Origin: Anaerolineaceae bacterium
GTDB lineage: Bacteria; Chloroflexota; Anaerolineae; Anaerolineales; Anaerolineaceae
Length of the DNA stretch: 64,000 nucleotides
Assembly: GCA_016927865.1 (NCBI GenBank)
Contig: JAFGLU010000008.1
Coordinates: forward strand, 1-64,000
Direction: 5' to 3'
Under the pieces are notes generated by a model, which did not search any database, had not been told where the DNA came from, and saw nothing but the letters and a program-made list of their open reading frames with translations. Below are positions 50,237 to 58,901 of the stretch, piece by piece; the stretch's first letter is position 1, and each line of letters opens with the position of its first letter. Made by a program: the position numbers and the translations under genes.

Positions 50237-51071
50237 GGGCGCTCACCAGGTTTCTCAGCACACCAATGCCTTCCACCTCAGTTTCGACCACGTCGCCATC
50301 TTGCATGAAGACTTGCGGCTTGCGGAACATGCCCACGCCGTCGGGCGTGCCGGTGGCGATAATATCGCCAGGGAGGAGAGTGAAGGAATGGGACAGGCGC
50401 GAGATGAGTTCTGCCACACCGAAGATCATCTCAGCGGTGGTGGAATCTTGCATGGTTTGGCCGTTGAGGCGGCAGGCCAGGCGCAGCGCTTGCGGGTCGG
50501 GGATTTCATCGGCGGTGACAATGACGGGGCCGATCGGGCAGAAGGTGTCGAGACTTTTGGCTCGCACCCACTGCCGGTCACTGAATTGCAAATCGCGAGC
50601 CGAGACATCGTTGACCACGGTGTAGCCAAAAACGTATTGCAGAGCTTTTTCGAGCGGCACACAGCGGGCGCTTTGACCGATGACCACACCCAGCTCAACC
50701 TCAAAATCGACCTGATTGGTGACCGAACGGCTCCAGGTGATGACTTCCTCTGGGCCGATAATGGCGGTGTTGAACTTGGTGAACACGATGGGGCGGTCGG
50801 GGACAGCCACTTTTTGCTCGCGGCAGTGATCCATGTAATTGAGGCCGATGCCTACCACCTTGCCGGGGTTGGGCAGGGGCGCCAACAAACGGGCCGATTC
50901 CGCCGAAAAAAAGGGTAGTCGCCCTTCAGACAGATCAGCCTGGGCAGCTTCCCAACGCTGCGGGCCTGATTGGATGAACTCGAGCATGGCTCCGGGCAGG
51001 GGCAAGATGTGTTCGCCGGCGAGGACACCCAGATGGGACCCTTGTGGCGTGGCGTATGTTACCAGTTTCAT
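50229..51071 (-). CDS. Fumarylacetoacetate-hydrolase-family enzyme
   Basis: 280 aa. Metal and substrate motifs of the FAH fold are present: [43 protein letters not shown] (metal Glu pair), [34 protein letters not shown]. Members cleave or decarboxylate 2-oxo acids (for example fumarylpyruvate, oxaloacetate). The exact substrate cannot be read. Followed by rnhA. Confidence 0.92.
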   Translation of the reverse strand: MKLVTYATPQGSHLGVLAGEHILPLPGAMLEFIQSGPQRWEAAQADLSEGRLPFFSAESARLLAPLPNPGKVVGIGLNYMDHCREQKVAVPDRPIVFTKFNTAIIGPEEVITWSRSVTNQVDFEVELGVVIGQSARCVPLEKALQYVFGYTVVNDVSARDLQFSDRQWVRAKSLDTFCPIGPVIVTADEIPDPQALRLACRLNGQTMQDSTTAEMIFGVAELISRLSHSFTLLPGDIIATGTPDGVGMFRKPQVFMQDGDVVETEVEGIGVLRNLVSAHD

Positions 51072-51109
51072 GCTTTGGCTCCTTGGAATGGGGCAACCGT
51101 CCAGCCGCG

Positions 51110-53338
51110 TCAGGCGAGAACAATTTGGTCGCGGCCGTTCTGCTTGGCGCGATAGAGGGCTTCATCGGCGCGCTGCAGCAGTGATTGCGGCGTAGACAGG
51201 GTTTCGTCGCTGGCAACGATCCCTACACTGAGCGAGATGGGGCGCTGGAACAGTGGGCTGGTGCGGATGAGGCCGCGGATGGTTTCGGCCACTGCGTTGG
51301 CTCCTTCCAGGTCGGTTTCGGGGAGGATGACCACAAATTCGTCGCCTCCGTAACGAGCCACGCTGTCCAGACCACGGCGCACGCCCAAGCGGGTGTAATA
51401 GGCCACATAACGAAGCGCGTCATCTCCAGCGGCATGCCCATAAATGTCATTGTATTCTTTGAAGTGATCGAGGTCGAAGAAGATGACCGAAACGGGGCGG
51501 TTGTAACGCTGGCTGCGCAAGGTTTCTTTTTCGAGCATCATGTCAAAATATCGCCGGTTGTAGGCTCCAGTCAGGGCGTCGGTGAGGGACAGATCCACCA
51601 CTTGCTTGTATAGGCGGGCAGATTTGAGCGCGGCAGCCATCTCGCGGCTGAAGGTTCCACAGGGCTGCAAATTGGCGGCATCAAACACAAGGTAGCCGCC
51701 CACGTCTTCTTGCGAGAACAAGGGCAGCACCGCTAACTGAAAAGCCTTGCCGGGTTCATAGAAGCTGGGCGTGGGGAAGACGTTGGTGGGGAAAACCTCT
51801 TGAAGCATCTCGTCGCCCTGGTGGCGCCACAAGATGCTTTTTGCGTACGGGTTATCGGGGGAGGGGTCATAGGTGACAGCCCAGCCTGCTTTCACACCGA
51901 CAGAAGAGAGGCTTTGATAAAAGGTTTCCATGACCTCAAATTCATTTTGGGCAGAGAGGAATTTAGTGGCAATGCGGCCCAACTGGTCCATCAGACGAGC
52001 GTTCAGCATCATGCGGCGGGTATTCTGGCGCGAGACGGCATCGCTGACGGCCAGACGGGCCAGATGGAGCAAGGTGTTGAGCAAAGCAGGGTCGGCGTCG
52101 GCGTAAATGAACTCCTGCCAGCGGTGCAGCGCCGAGATGGCTCCTTGCCAGGAGTCGCAAGGAAAATTGCGCTGGTCGTAGTTGAGCAGAGCCTGGTTGA
52201 GCATGATCAGGAAGTTTTGGCGGCTGTTGTTTTTTAAGTCGGTGGCGATGGCGGAGACCAGGTCGTAGCAGATTTTGACGGCCTCGCTGTTCGGCATGCG
52301 GCTGCCCGTCTCATACAGCGCGACCACCATTTCGTGGGCCACCCGGTGGTGGTCGGAACCGTCGCGCTGGCGCGACTTGCTTAGCGACTGGAGCGGCAGG
52401 GTTTTTTCCTCAGCCGGCATATAGCATCCGCAGGTCTGGCGAACGGTCAGGTAGGTGGGCACCAGGATTCGGGGATTGATCTCATCCCATTTGCCCTTTT
52501 CGAGCCGCTCCACGATGATTTCCAGGGCCCGGTAACCGGTCTCATAAGTGGGGTAATGCACGGTGGTGAGGGGAGGGTACTCAATCTGGGCTTCAAGCTG
52601 GTCGTCAAAGCCAATGACGGCCACGTCTTGGGGAATGCGCAGTCCGGCTTCACGCAGCGCGCGCATGGCGCCGATGGCAGAGGCGTCATTGCTGGCCAGC
52701 ATAGCGGTGAACTCAGTACCGCTTTTCAACGTGCGTTCCATTTCGTCGTGGCCGATGATGTGAGAGTGATAACCGTGAACAATTAGGCGGGGATCGAGAT
52801 TGAGTTTTGCTTCGGCCATACACTCCATGAAGGTTTCCAGGCGGATGCTGCTGTCGCCTTTATCGTTGGGGTCGCCGGCTAGAAAGAGGATCTTTTGGTG
52901 CCCATGTTCGAGGAGGTGGGCAAATGCCTGACGGATGCCGGTGCGGCTGTCGACGCAGATGGAGGGCAGTTCGCCCTCTCCTTCGGCAATGCATAGAATG
53001 GGGTGTCCGTTTTTTTGGAGTTGTTCGATGTAGTGCACGCGGTGAGGGGCGCGGAAGGGGCGCAGGACGATCAGTCCGTCGGTGTTCCAGGAACCGATCG
53101 GAACGAAATCATCATCGGGAGAGGCCTGGGGCCAGGCCGGATGGGGGCCGGCTTCGGTGCCGCGGCCCACGCCGCAAGCGATGAGTAGGTTAATGTTCCG
53201 GTCAACGGCAGCATTATGAATGCCCTGAAGGATGGGGGTGAGAAAGGTGTTGGGCAAAGAACCCTGAAAAACCTGCCAGTTGGGCAGGATTCCGATCGTG
53301 TAGTTTCTTCGGCCACCATTATTTGTCATCATCCCCAT
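51110..53338 (-). CDS. LacI-type sensor fused to a GGDEF diguanylate cyclase
   Basis: About 742 aa; the start is uncertain (MGMMTNNGG or one of the next Met codons; the frame opens with a TTG upstream). N-terminal ~300 residues are a periplasmic-binding-protein fold as in LacI regulators (YTIGILPNWQVFQG, SICVDSRTGIRQAFAHLLEH, AVIGFDDQLEAQ) without the DNA-binding HTH. A helical and GAF-like middle follows. The C-terminal GGDEF domain has RYGGDEF and an RGLD inhibitory site five residues before it. It should make c-di-GMP in response to a small ligand; soluble. Confidence 0.88.
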   Translation of the reverse strand: MGMMTNNGGRRNYTIGILPNWQVFQGSLPNTFLTPILQGIHNAAVDRNINLLIACGVGRGTEAGPHPAWPQASPDDDFVPIGSWNTDGLIVLRPFRAPHRVHYIEQLQKNGHPILCIAEGEGELPSICVDSRTGIRQAFAHLLEHGHQKILFLAGDPNDKGDSSIRLETFMECMAEAKLNLDPRLIVHGYHSHIIGHDEMERTLKSGTEFTAMLASNDASAIGAMRALREAGLRIPQDVAVIGFDDQLEAQIEYPPLTTVHYPTYETGYRALEIIVERLEKGKWDEINPRILVPTYLTVRQTCGCYMPAEEKTLPLQSLSKSRQRDGSDHHRVAHEMVVALYETGSRMPNSEAVKICYDLVSAIATDLKNNSRQNFLIMLNQALLNYDQRNFPCDSWQGAISALHRWQEFIYADADPALLNTLLHLARLAVSDAVSRQNTRRMMLNARLMDQLGRIATKFLSAQNEFEVMETFYQSLSSVGVKAGWAVTYDPSPDNPYAKSILWRHQGDEMLQEVFPTNVFPTPSFYEPGKAFQLAVLPLFSQEDVGGYLVFDAANLQPCGTFSREMAAALKSARLYKQVVDLSLTDALTGAYNRRYFDMMLEKETLRSQRYNRPVSVIFFDLDHFKEYNDIYGHAAGDDALRYVAYYTRLGVRRGLDSVARYGGDEFVVILPETDLEGANAVAETIRGLIRTSPLFQRPISLSVGIVASDETLSTPQSLLQRADEALYRAKQNGRDQIVLA

Positions 53339-53603
53339 TTTATTGGCACAGAAGAGAGTCCCTCTCAACAGGAGCAACTCTTATGCCAGCACGGCGATCA
53401 ATTGCTGATAAAGTTGTTTAGAATACTTTCTTGAAGAAGGTCCCAGTATTTCCGGTTCTCTGGGAGTTGCCACGGCAATTCCCAATGACCCGCATTTCCT
53501 ACTGTCATGATTATACTTTAAGTTGTTTGATGCGTCAGTTGATTTCACCTCTGGCAGCGTCACTATTGACAAAGTGTAACTGCTCGCAGAAAGCTGAAAA
53601 AGA
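53339..53603. other. Intergenic region upstream of the GGDEF gene
   Basis: About 265 bp with no credible gene. Probably holds the GGDEF promoter; adjoining it are the first GAA-tip palindrome and the terminator of the S1-protein gene. Confidence 0.35.
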
Positions 53604-53658
53604 CCAGAATTTGAGGGTAGTGTGGGTGCGAAGCACCCACACTACCCTCAAATTCTGG
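53604..53658. repeat. GAA-tip palindrome 1
   Basis: Perfect 26-bp arms around GAA. Outer part CCAGAATTTGAG, inner part GGGTGC-GAA-GCACCC, variable middle GGTAGTGT. Intergenic, no T-run. Confidence 0.95.
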
Positions 53659-53696
53659 AGCTTTTCTCAACCTCGGTGAGTAGATACGACAGAGCA

Positions 53697-53729
53697 AAAA
53701 AACACCCTCCGCAAAGGAGGGTGTTTTGA
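53697..53729 (-). terminator. Terminator of the S1-domain protein gene
   Basis: 10-bp stem AACACCCTCC / GGAGGGTGTT with loop GCAAA; on the minus strand it ends in at least seven T. Also flanked by T on the plus strand, so it may work both ways. Confidence 0.9.
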
Positions 53730-53772
53730 CTTGCAACTCGCCTGGGGAGAGCCGGAGTCAGTCAGGAGAGAT

Positions 53773-54852
53773 CTACGAGACAGACTGGACCTTGTTTTCC
53801 AGCGTCCTGCTCAAGATGTCTTCCTGTTCCTGAGTAGTGGCCTTGTTCTTGCGGGCTTTGTCCTCAGACTTTCGGGCTTTGGCACGTTCCATGGCCTCGC
53901 GCATGGCGATTTCCATGGCGGTCGGCTCGGCTTCGACCTGCGGCTCGTTGATGTTTGCCAACAACTCGTCCACATTGCCGCCCATATCATCACCACGTCC
54001 GCGGCGGTTGGTGACCTTCTTCTTGCGGGCGGGTTTTTCCTTGCGCTCGGCGGAGGGGTAGAAGTTGCGCGGTTCTTCAACTTCTTCCTTCACTGGTTCA
54101 GGCTGCAGGGCTTTGATGCTCAGCTTGATCTGGCGCTTCTTGCGATTCACGTCGATCACCTGGGCTTCAATCTCGTCGCCTTCATTGACCACATCGGATG
54201 GCTGGCGCACGTAGCCGTGGGCCATTTCGCTAATGTGAATGAGGCCGGGACGTTCCGCGCCAATTTCTACAAACGCGCCGAATTTTTCCAGCCGGACCAC
54301 TTTGCCCTTGACGGACATGCCGGTTTTGATGTCGCGCCACTCGAGGTCGAGTGGTTTGAACATGGTCAATTCAACGCGGTCATCTTTGACGCGCTTAACC
54401 CACACATCGATCTCTTGACCGATTTGCAGCACATCTTCCACGCGCTTGATCGCCTCAGGCGATGTAGACAGCAGCTGCGAAATGTGGATGAGGGCGGGTT
54501 TTTCCTGCCCAACGTCGACCAAGGCGCCCGCCAGCCCGATCTTTACGACCTTGCCGGTGAAATGCGTCTTCGTCTTTACCCCACCCTCAGAGCTGTCATC
54601 CTGCGCAGCTTCGACAGCGTCCTCCTGCGAGGTTTCGACCTCTACAGTTTCAGTACTATCTGCCTGGACGGCTTCGATAGCTACCTCCTGTGGGGTTTCG
54701 ACCTGCGCAGTTTCGACGCTATCTGCCTGCACAGCTTCGACAGTATCCTCCTGCGGGGTTTCGACCTGCGCAGTTTCGGCGCTATCTGCCTGCACGGCCT
54801 CGACAGCATCCTCCTGCGGGGTTTCGATTGTGTTGTTCAAATCTGACTCCAT
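53773..54852 (-). CDS. S1 RNA-binding protein with acidic repeat N-terminus
   Basis: Start at MESDLNNTIE, with GGGAGAAG 9 nt upstream; an earlier ATG is less likely. 359 aa. Residues ~10-89 are four acidic 21-residue repeats (ETPQEDAVEAVQADS...). Two S1 domains follow (FTGKVVKIGLAGALVDVGQ near 97-168; KGKVVRLEKFGAFVEIGAE near 178-250), then a basic/charged tail (KPARKKKVTNRRGRGDD). Resembles a short ribosomal-protein-S1-like factor; probably binds mRNA or ribosomes. Single gene with its own terminator. Confidence 0.85.
   Translation of the reverse strand: MESDLNNTIETPQEDAVEAVQADSAETAQVETPQEDTVEAVQADSVETAQVETPQEVAIEAVQADSTETVEVETSQEDAVEAAQDDSSEGGVKTKTHFTGKVVKIGLAGALVDVGQEKPALIHISQLLSTSPEAIKRVEDVLQIGQEIDVWVKRVKDDRVELTMFKPLDLEWRDIKTGMSVKGKVVRLEKFGAFVEIGAERPGLIHISEMAHGYVRQPSDVVNEGDEIEAQVIDVNRKKRQIKLSIKALQPEPVKEEVEEPRNFYPSAERKEKPARKKKVTNRRGRGDDMGGNVDELLANINEPQVEAEPTAMEIAMREAMERAKARKSEDKARKNKATTQEQEDILSRTLENKVQSVS
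54586..54825. repeat. 63-bp coding tandem repeat in the S1 protein gene
   Basis: Nearly four units, each encoding 21 acidic residues; the first two units are the most alike. Likely to vary in copy number between strains. Confidence 0.85.
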
Positions 54853-54998
54853 TACGACTTCTCCCATATAAGTGTCACGAAAGGTGATTATACCGCTGCC
54901 GGGGAGTACTGTCAATCATGCATCCTTCATGATCTTAAGCACCTTTCGGGGGGGATATTCTGGTAAAATCGTAATACCCCAAAGGGTTGGGATTAATT

Positions 54999-55053
54999 CC
55001 CGAATTTTAGGTGATTGCGGGTGCGAAGCACCCGCAATCACCTAAAATTCGGG
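54999..55053. repeat. GAA-tip palindrome 2
   Basis: Perfect 26-bp arms around GAA. Outer part CCCGAATTTTAG, inner GGGTGC-GAA-GCACCC, variable middle GTGATTGC. Lies in the divergent gap before the Rel-type gene. Confidence 0.95.
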
Positions 55054-55108
55054 CTTCTTCCACTATCAGATGTGTTTGTTTCATTGAAAAGGCTGTGGGA
55101 TCAAAACG

Positions 55109-56965
55109 ATGGTTAGAATCGAACCCGTGCATGAACTCCGGCCCAGAATGGTCGGTGACTATAATCAGGAAAATTTTGTTCCCCGCACCCCGGCAATTGC
55201 CGAGGCCTACCGCCTTGGGCAAGAACTCCATGCCGGGCAAAAACGCCTGAGTGGGGAGCCGTACTTTGAGACGCATTGCGGTTGGGTGGCCGGCTTTTTG
55301 GATGAGCTGGTTGGCAACGAAGCCTGGACGATAGCGGCCCTGCTCCACGATGCCGTTGAGGACAGCGGGGCCGGGCTGGATCGCATTCGCGCGATCTTCG
55401 CCGGGCCGTTGGGTGAGGAAGTGGCCTATATTGTGGACGGGGTCACCAAGTTGAGCAATCCTCGTGACGGGCGCTCGCGTGAGATGGAAACCCTGCGCAA
55501 AATTGCCATGTTCCGCGACCCTGGCGTTTTTCTGGTCAAGCTGGCCGACAAAACCCACAATCTACTCACCTTGCAGCACATGTCCCCGGCCAAGCGCGTA
55601 CAAAAGTCCACCGAGGCCATCCGAGCTTATGGTAAACTGGCGGGCATCCTCAACTGCTACCGCTGGCGCTGCTGGATCGAAGATATTTCCTTCCCCTTTG
55701 CTGATCCCGAAAGTTTTGCTTTTGTCAAACAGCGCGTCGATGCCGATCTGCGTTTGCAATTATCTTTCATCAACCCGATGATGGAGCAGATGGCGAACCT
55801 GATGGAAAAGGCCGGCGTGGATGGCAGCGTCAGCATTTTTGCCAATGGTTATTGGCAGGTGTGGCAAAAGCTGCGCCGCATGGCCCGCTCTCGAAAATCC
55901 TCCCTGAGCAACTTCTCCGCGGTGAATGATATGATCAGCTTCCGCCTGACCACGGCCAGCGAGGACAAAAACCAGTGTTACGCCCTGCTAGGTGTCGTCA
56001 ACAGCTTTTTTGGGCCTTACCTGGACAACGATCGCTTCGACGACTTCATCGCCTATCCGCAGAATGGTTACCGCGCCATTCAAGTCACCGCCTGGCTGCC
56101 GGACTACGGAGCCATCGAGGTGGCCATTACCACACCTGAAATGGAAGGCGAAAATATGTGGGGTGTGGTTTATGCCATTAAGAACGGTCAGGAGACCAGC
56201 CAATACCGCCCGGTAGAAATCCTCACCCCTAGCGGCGGGGCACGCTTCTTGCGCGACGGTTCTTCAGTACTAGACGCGGTTGCGTCCATTCAGCAGGAAT
56301 TCTTGTTGGATAAGATCAGTGCCGTCAAGGTGAATGGCGCTTTGGCGCGCCTTTCCGATCGCGTTCAACCGGGCGACGTGGTGGAGGTGGTGACCAGCGG
56401 CAAACGCTTGACCCCCAGCGAAGAGTGGCTGGCCTATTGCAACGAGTCCACTGCCCGGCTGCTGCGCGCGGTGCTGGCGACTGTTGGGCTGCGCAAATCA
56501 GCCGATATGGGGCGGCGCATGATTCACCCGGTGTTGAGTGAGCGCGGCATTCTGGCGCTAGAGGATGTGCGCGCTCTGGAAAACGACCGCCTGGATAATC
56601 TGCTGGAGCGCTTGGGCTGTGCCAGCCTGGAAGACCTTTATGCGGCGCTGGGCGGAGGAACTATTCGCCTGAGTGATGTGGCTGCCACCCTGGACGAAAC
56701 CGGTATTTCGCGCGCGGTTCTGCAATGGACGACTATTTTGATGTACGCCGAGCCGGAAAGCAACAAGCCCGGCACGCTCTCTCGTCTGGCGGGGATCATC
56801 TCGCGCCAGGGCGGCAACATCCTGCGCTCGGTCAACGATACTTTGCCAGACGGCAGCTTTAACCTGCGCCTGGTCGTTTCTCAGTTGGACGAAGCGCATT
56901 TGAGCAAGTTGCGGCGGGCTTTCAAAGCCTCGGGCATTCCTTTCCGTTCGCTTGAAATCGTTTGA
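55109..56965 (+). CDS. Rel/SpoT-type ppGpp enzyme with eroded synthetase domain
   Basis: 618 aa, shorter than typical Rel (~720+). The HD hydrolase site looks intact: H41, R46 and H56 region, LLHDAVED (80-85), LADKTHN (145-151). The synthetase region is aberrant: FDDFIAYPQNGYRAIQVT at 310-326 has Gln where Rel has the conserved His, and AIEVAITTPE at 335-344 replaces EVQIRT. TGS (~385-450, DAVASIQQEFLLDKISAVKV) and C-terminal ACT domain (RLAGIISRQGGNILRSVNDT) follow. Probably a hydrolase-biased enzyme. The next gene starts 7 nt after the stop. Confidence 0.82.
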   Translation: MVRIEPVHELRPRMVGDYNQENFVPRTPAIAEAYRLGQELHAGQKRLSGEPYFETHCGWVAGFLDELVGNEAWTIAALLHDAVEDSGAGLDRIRAIFAGPLGEEVAYIVDGVTKLSNPRDGRSREMETLRKIAMFRDPGVFLVKLADKTHNLLTLQHMSPAKRVQKSTEAIRAYGKLAGILNCYRWRCWIEDISFPFADPESFAFVKQRVDADLRLQLSFINPMMEQMANLMEKAGVDGSVSIFANGYWQVWQKLRRMARSRKSSLSNFSAVNDMISFRLTTASEDKNQCYALLGVVNSFFGPYLDNDRFDDFIAYPQNGYRAIQVTAWLPDYGAIEVAITTPEMEGENMWGVVYAIKNGQETSQYRPVEILTPSGGARFLRDGSSVLDAVASIQQEFLLDKISAVKVNGALARLSDRVQPGDVVEVVTSGKRLTPSEEWLAYCNESTARLLRAVLATVGLRKSADMGRRMIHPVLSERGILALEDVRALENDRLDNLLERLGCASLEDLYAALGGGTIRLSDVAATLDETGISRAVLQWTTILMYAEPESNKPGTLSRLAGIISRQGGNILRSVNDTLPDGSFNLRLVVSQLDEAHLSKLRRAFKASGIPFRSLEIV

Positions 56966-56972
56966 GGCTCGC

Positions 56973-57464
56973 ATGCAGTTGGGAATCATTTCAGACACGC
57001 ACAACAACCTCACCACTCTGGAGTTCGCCCTGGCGTTTCTGCGCTTGCGTGGTGTAGACACCATCGTTCACTGTGGCGACATGACCACGCCCGAAACGGC
57101 TTCGGCGCTGGGCGGTTTTCAGGTGATTCATGTGCTGGGCAATGGTGATTACCTCTCGGGCGAAATTCGCCAGGCGCTGCTGTATCAGAACCCCAACAAC
57201 TTTAGCGGCGAGGTGTTCACAGGCTCGGTGGGAGGGGTGAAAATTGCCGCGACTCACGGGCATGTGCCCAAGAAGGTGCAGGAGTTGGTTGAATCGGGTG
57301 AGTATGCGTTTGTGTTTTGCGGACACACTCACCGCCATAAGGACGAGCAGGTGGGGTGGACGCGGGTGATTAACCCCGGCGCGTTGGGCGGGCTGCGCTC
57401 TGAGAATCATTCCTTTTACGTACTGGATTTGGAGACCGGCGAAGGCTTGTTCTTGCCTGCTTAA
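56973..57464 (+). CDS. YfcE/MJ0936-family metallophosphoesterase
   Basis: Start at MQLGIISDTHNN; the frame is open 7 codons earlier. 163 aa. Ligand motifs SDTHNN, VHCGDM, LGNGDY, ATHGHVPK and CGHTHRHKDE complete the two-metal site. Small phosphodiesterases of this family hydrolyse model and cyclic substrates; the natural one is unknown. Downstream of the Rel-type gene and tail-to-tail with a second member of the family. Confidence 0.9.
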   Translation: MQLGIISDTHNNLTTLEFALAFLRLRGVDTIVHCGDMTTPETASALGGFQVIHVLGNGDYLSGEIRQALLYQNPNNFSGEVFTGSVGGVKIAATHGHVPKKVQELVESGEYAFVFCGHTHRHKDEQVGWTRVINPGALGGLRSENHSFYVLDLETGEGLFLPA

Positions 57465-58072
57465 GGGCGAGCTTTCCAGGCGCCTTTGACCACTTTAGCC
57501 CCTTCGAGGGGGAGAATTTCGGCTTCCACGCGCCCGCCGGGGTAAAAGCGCAGCAGGCCGTAAGTTGGTCGGGCATCTTCAGGGCGGAAACTGAAGCTGG
57601 CGGAGCCGGGGTTGAAATAGAGCACGCCATTTTCCCAGCGGTTTTCTGCGCTGTGGGTGTGCCCGTAGACAATGACTCGCGCACCGGGACAAGAGCGTTC
57701 CAGCAGCCGGCGGTAGCGCTCAAAGCGGTAGCCGAGGAGGACATATTCGAATTTGTCCCACCAGTAGGTGAACCAGGTGCCGTGCCCGTGAGCCAGCCCC
57801 ACTGTCACCCCTGCGACTTCGAATTGCACGGTTTTGGGCAACTCCAGACGGTAGAGCCAGTCGCGGTTGCCCTGCACCGCGGTGACCGGCGCCACCTGGG
57901 CCAGTTCATCCAGCACCCAGCGGGTGGAGATATCACCGGCGTGCAGGATACGCTCCACGCCTGCCGCGCGCAGCCTGGGAATCAAGGCCGGGTGCAGGTT
58001 GCTCACCCGGTCGGGGATGTGCGTGTCGGTGACTACGCCGAGCGTGGCGATGGGAGCGGCAGACGGACCCAT
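57461..58072 (-). CDS. YfcE/MJ0936-family metallophosphoesterase, second member
   Basis: 203 aa. Motifs VTDTHIPD, LHAGDIS, QGNRDWL, AHGHGTW and YGHTHSAEN match the same metal site as the convergent neighbour, which it overlaps by 4 nt. It has an insert (YWWDKFEYVLLGYRFERYRR) absent from the other. Ends 3 nt after the HAD-family gene stop, so the two minus-strand genes form an operon. Confidence 0.9.
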   Translation of the reverse strand: MGPSAAPIATLGVVTDTHIPDRVSNLHPALIPRLRAAGVERILHAGDISTRWVLDELAQVAPVTAVQGNRDWLYRLELPKTVQFEVAGVTVGLAHGHGTWFTYWWDKFEYVLLGYRFERYRRLLERSCPGARVIVYGHTHSAENRWENGVLYFNPGSASFSFRPEDARPTYGLLRFYPGGRVEAEILPLEGAKVVKGAWKARP

Positions 58073-58075
58073 CTG

Positions 58076-58699
58076 TTAATCCAACAGGTCTTGCAATTCT
58101 GCCAGGGCCTGCTCGCGGTTCTTGAAATGAACGGCTTGCCAGCCTGCCCGCTTGGCGCCTTCTATGTTGTGCGGAAAATCATCCACGAAGACAATTTGCT
58201 CGCCAGGCAGCCTGAGCAGAGCGGCCGTGTGGGCGAAGATGCGAGCATCGGGCTTGCGCACTCCGGCTGCCGCGGAACTGACCACTACATCAAAACTGGA
58301 TTCAACGTAGTCGCGATCCAGGCCGTAGCGCTCGGAAAACATGGGCAGCACATTTTTGGGCCAGGCGTTGCTGAGAAGGCCGGTTTTGTAATGCGGGCGG
58401 AAGGAGCGCAAGCAGTCGAACAGTTCACGGTCCAGTCGGTCGCCGGCCCAAAATTGGGTCTCAAATTCCAGGATTTCGACGGGCGACAGGTTGAGCGTCT
58501 GGCGGACGTGTTCCCACACGTCGACGGGCTCGGCACGACCCTCTTCAGCGGCCACGCTGATGGGGCTGCCCCACACCAGTTGGTCGATTCCGGCATAATC
58601 GAGGCCGAAGCGGGCGCCCAGAGCGGCGCGTAGGGTGCGATCTTCGGTGCGCAGGAGGACGCCGCCGATGTCAAAGATGATTGCTTGAATGGATTTCAT
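58076..58699 (-). CDS. HAD-superfamily phosphatase (subfamily IA)
   Basis: 207 aa. Motif I is IIFDIGGVLL (nucleophile D10, with Gly in place of the usual Thr/Val), motif II TGLLSNAWPK, Lys in VRKPDARIF, motif IV IVFVDDFPHN. The second Asp of motif I is Gly (DIGG), as in epoxide-hydrolase-like/YihX-type HADs, which are phosphatases of sugar phosphates. Substrate unknown. Confidence 0.88.
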   Translation of the reverse strand: MKSIQAIIFDIGGVLLRTEDRTLRAALGARFGLDYAGIDQLVWGSPISVAAEEGRAEPVDVWEHVRQTLNLSPVEILEFETQFWAGDRLDRELFDCLRSFRPHYKTGLLSNAWPKNVLPMFSERYGLDRDYVESSFDVVVSSAAAGVRKPDARIFAHTAALLRLPGEQIVFVDDFPHNIEGAKRAGWQAVHFKNREQALAELQDLLD

Positions 58700-58758
58700 G
58701 GGGGTAAGTATATCAGAAGCAAAAGCCCGTGAGAGAAATGTGGCGGGATTGAAGAAAC

Positions 58759-58857
58759 GCGGGACTAAAGTCCCTGCTCAGATCATGGAAACCCTGGCGG
58801 GTTGAGGAGGATGAGTCCCGTAGGGACTTTGAGGTTCTGAGGAGGGGTTTCAACCCC
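58759..58857. repeat. Covarying mini-hairpin repeat, copy 2 (extended)
   Basis: Hairpins GGGACT-AA-AGTCCC, AACCC-TGGC-GGGTT, AGTCCC-GTA-GGGACT and GGGGTT-TC-AACCCC in a row. The first two, with linker TGCTCAGATCATGGA and tail GAGGAGG, match the plan of 39697-39749 with changed but complementary stems. Confidence 0.75.
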
Positions 58858-58888
58858 GACGTAATGAACCTACGTAGGATTGGAGCGG

Positions 58889-58894
58889 TATAAT
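58889..58894 (+). promoter_or_regulatory. -10 box (TATAAT) of a second apparently leaderless gene
   Basis: TATAAT ends 7 nt before the ATG of the AIR-synthase-like gene, the same spacing as at 45654. No ribosome site in between. Confidence 0.6.
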
Positions 58895-58901
58895 CCCATC
58901 T

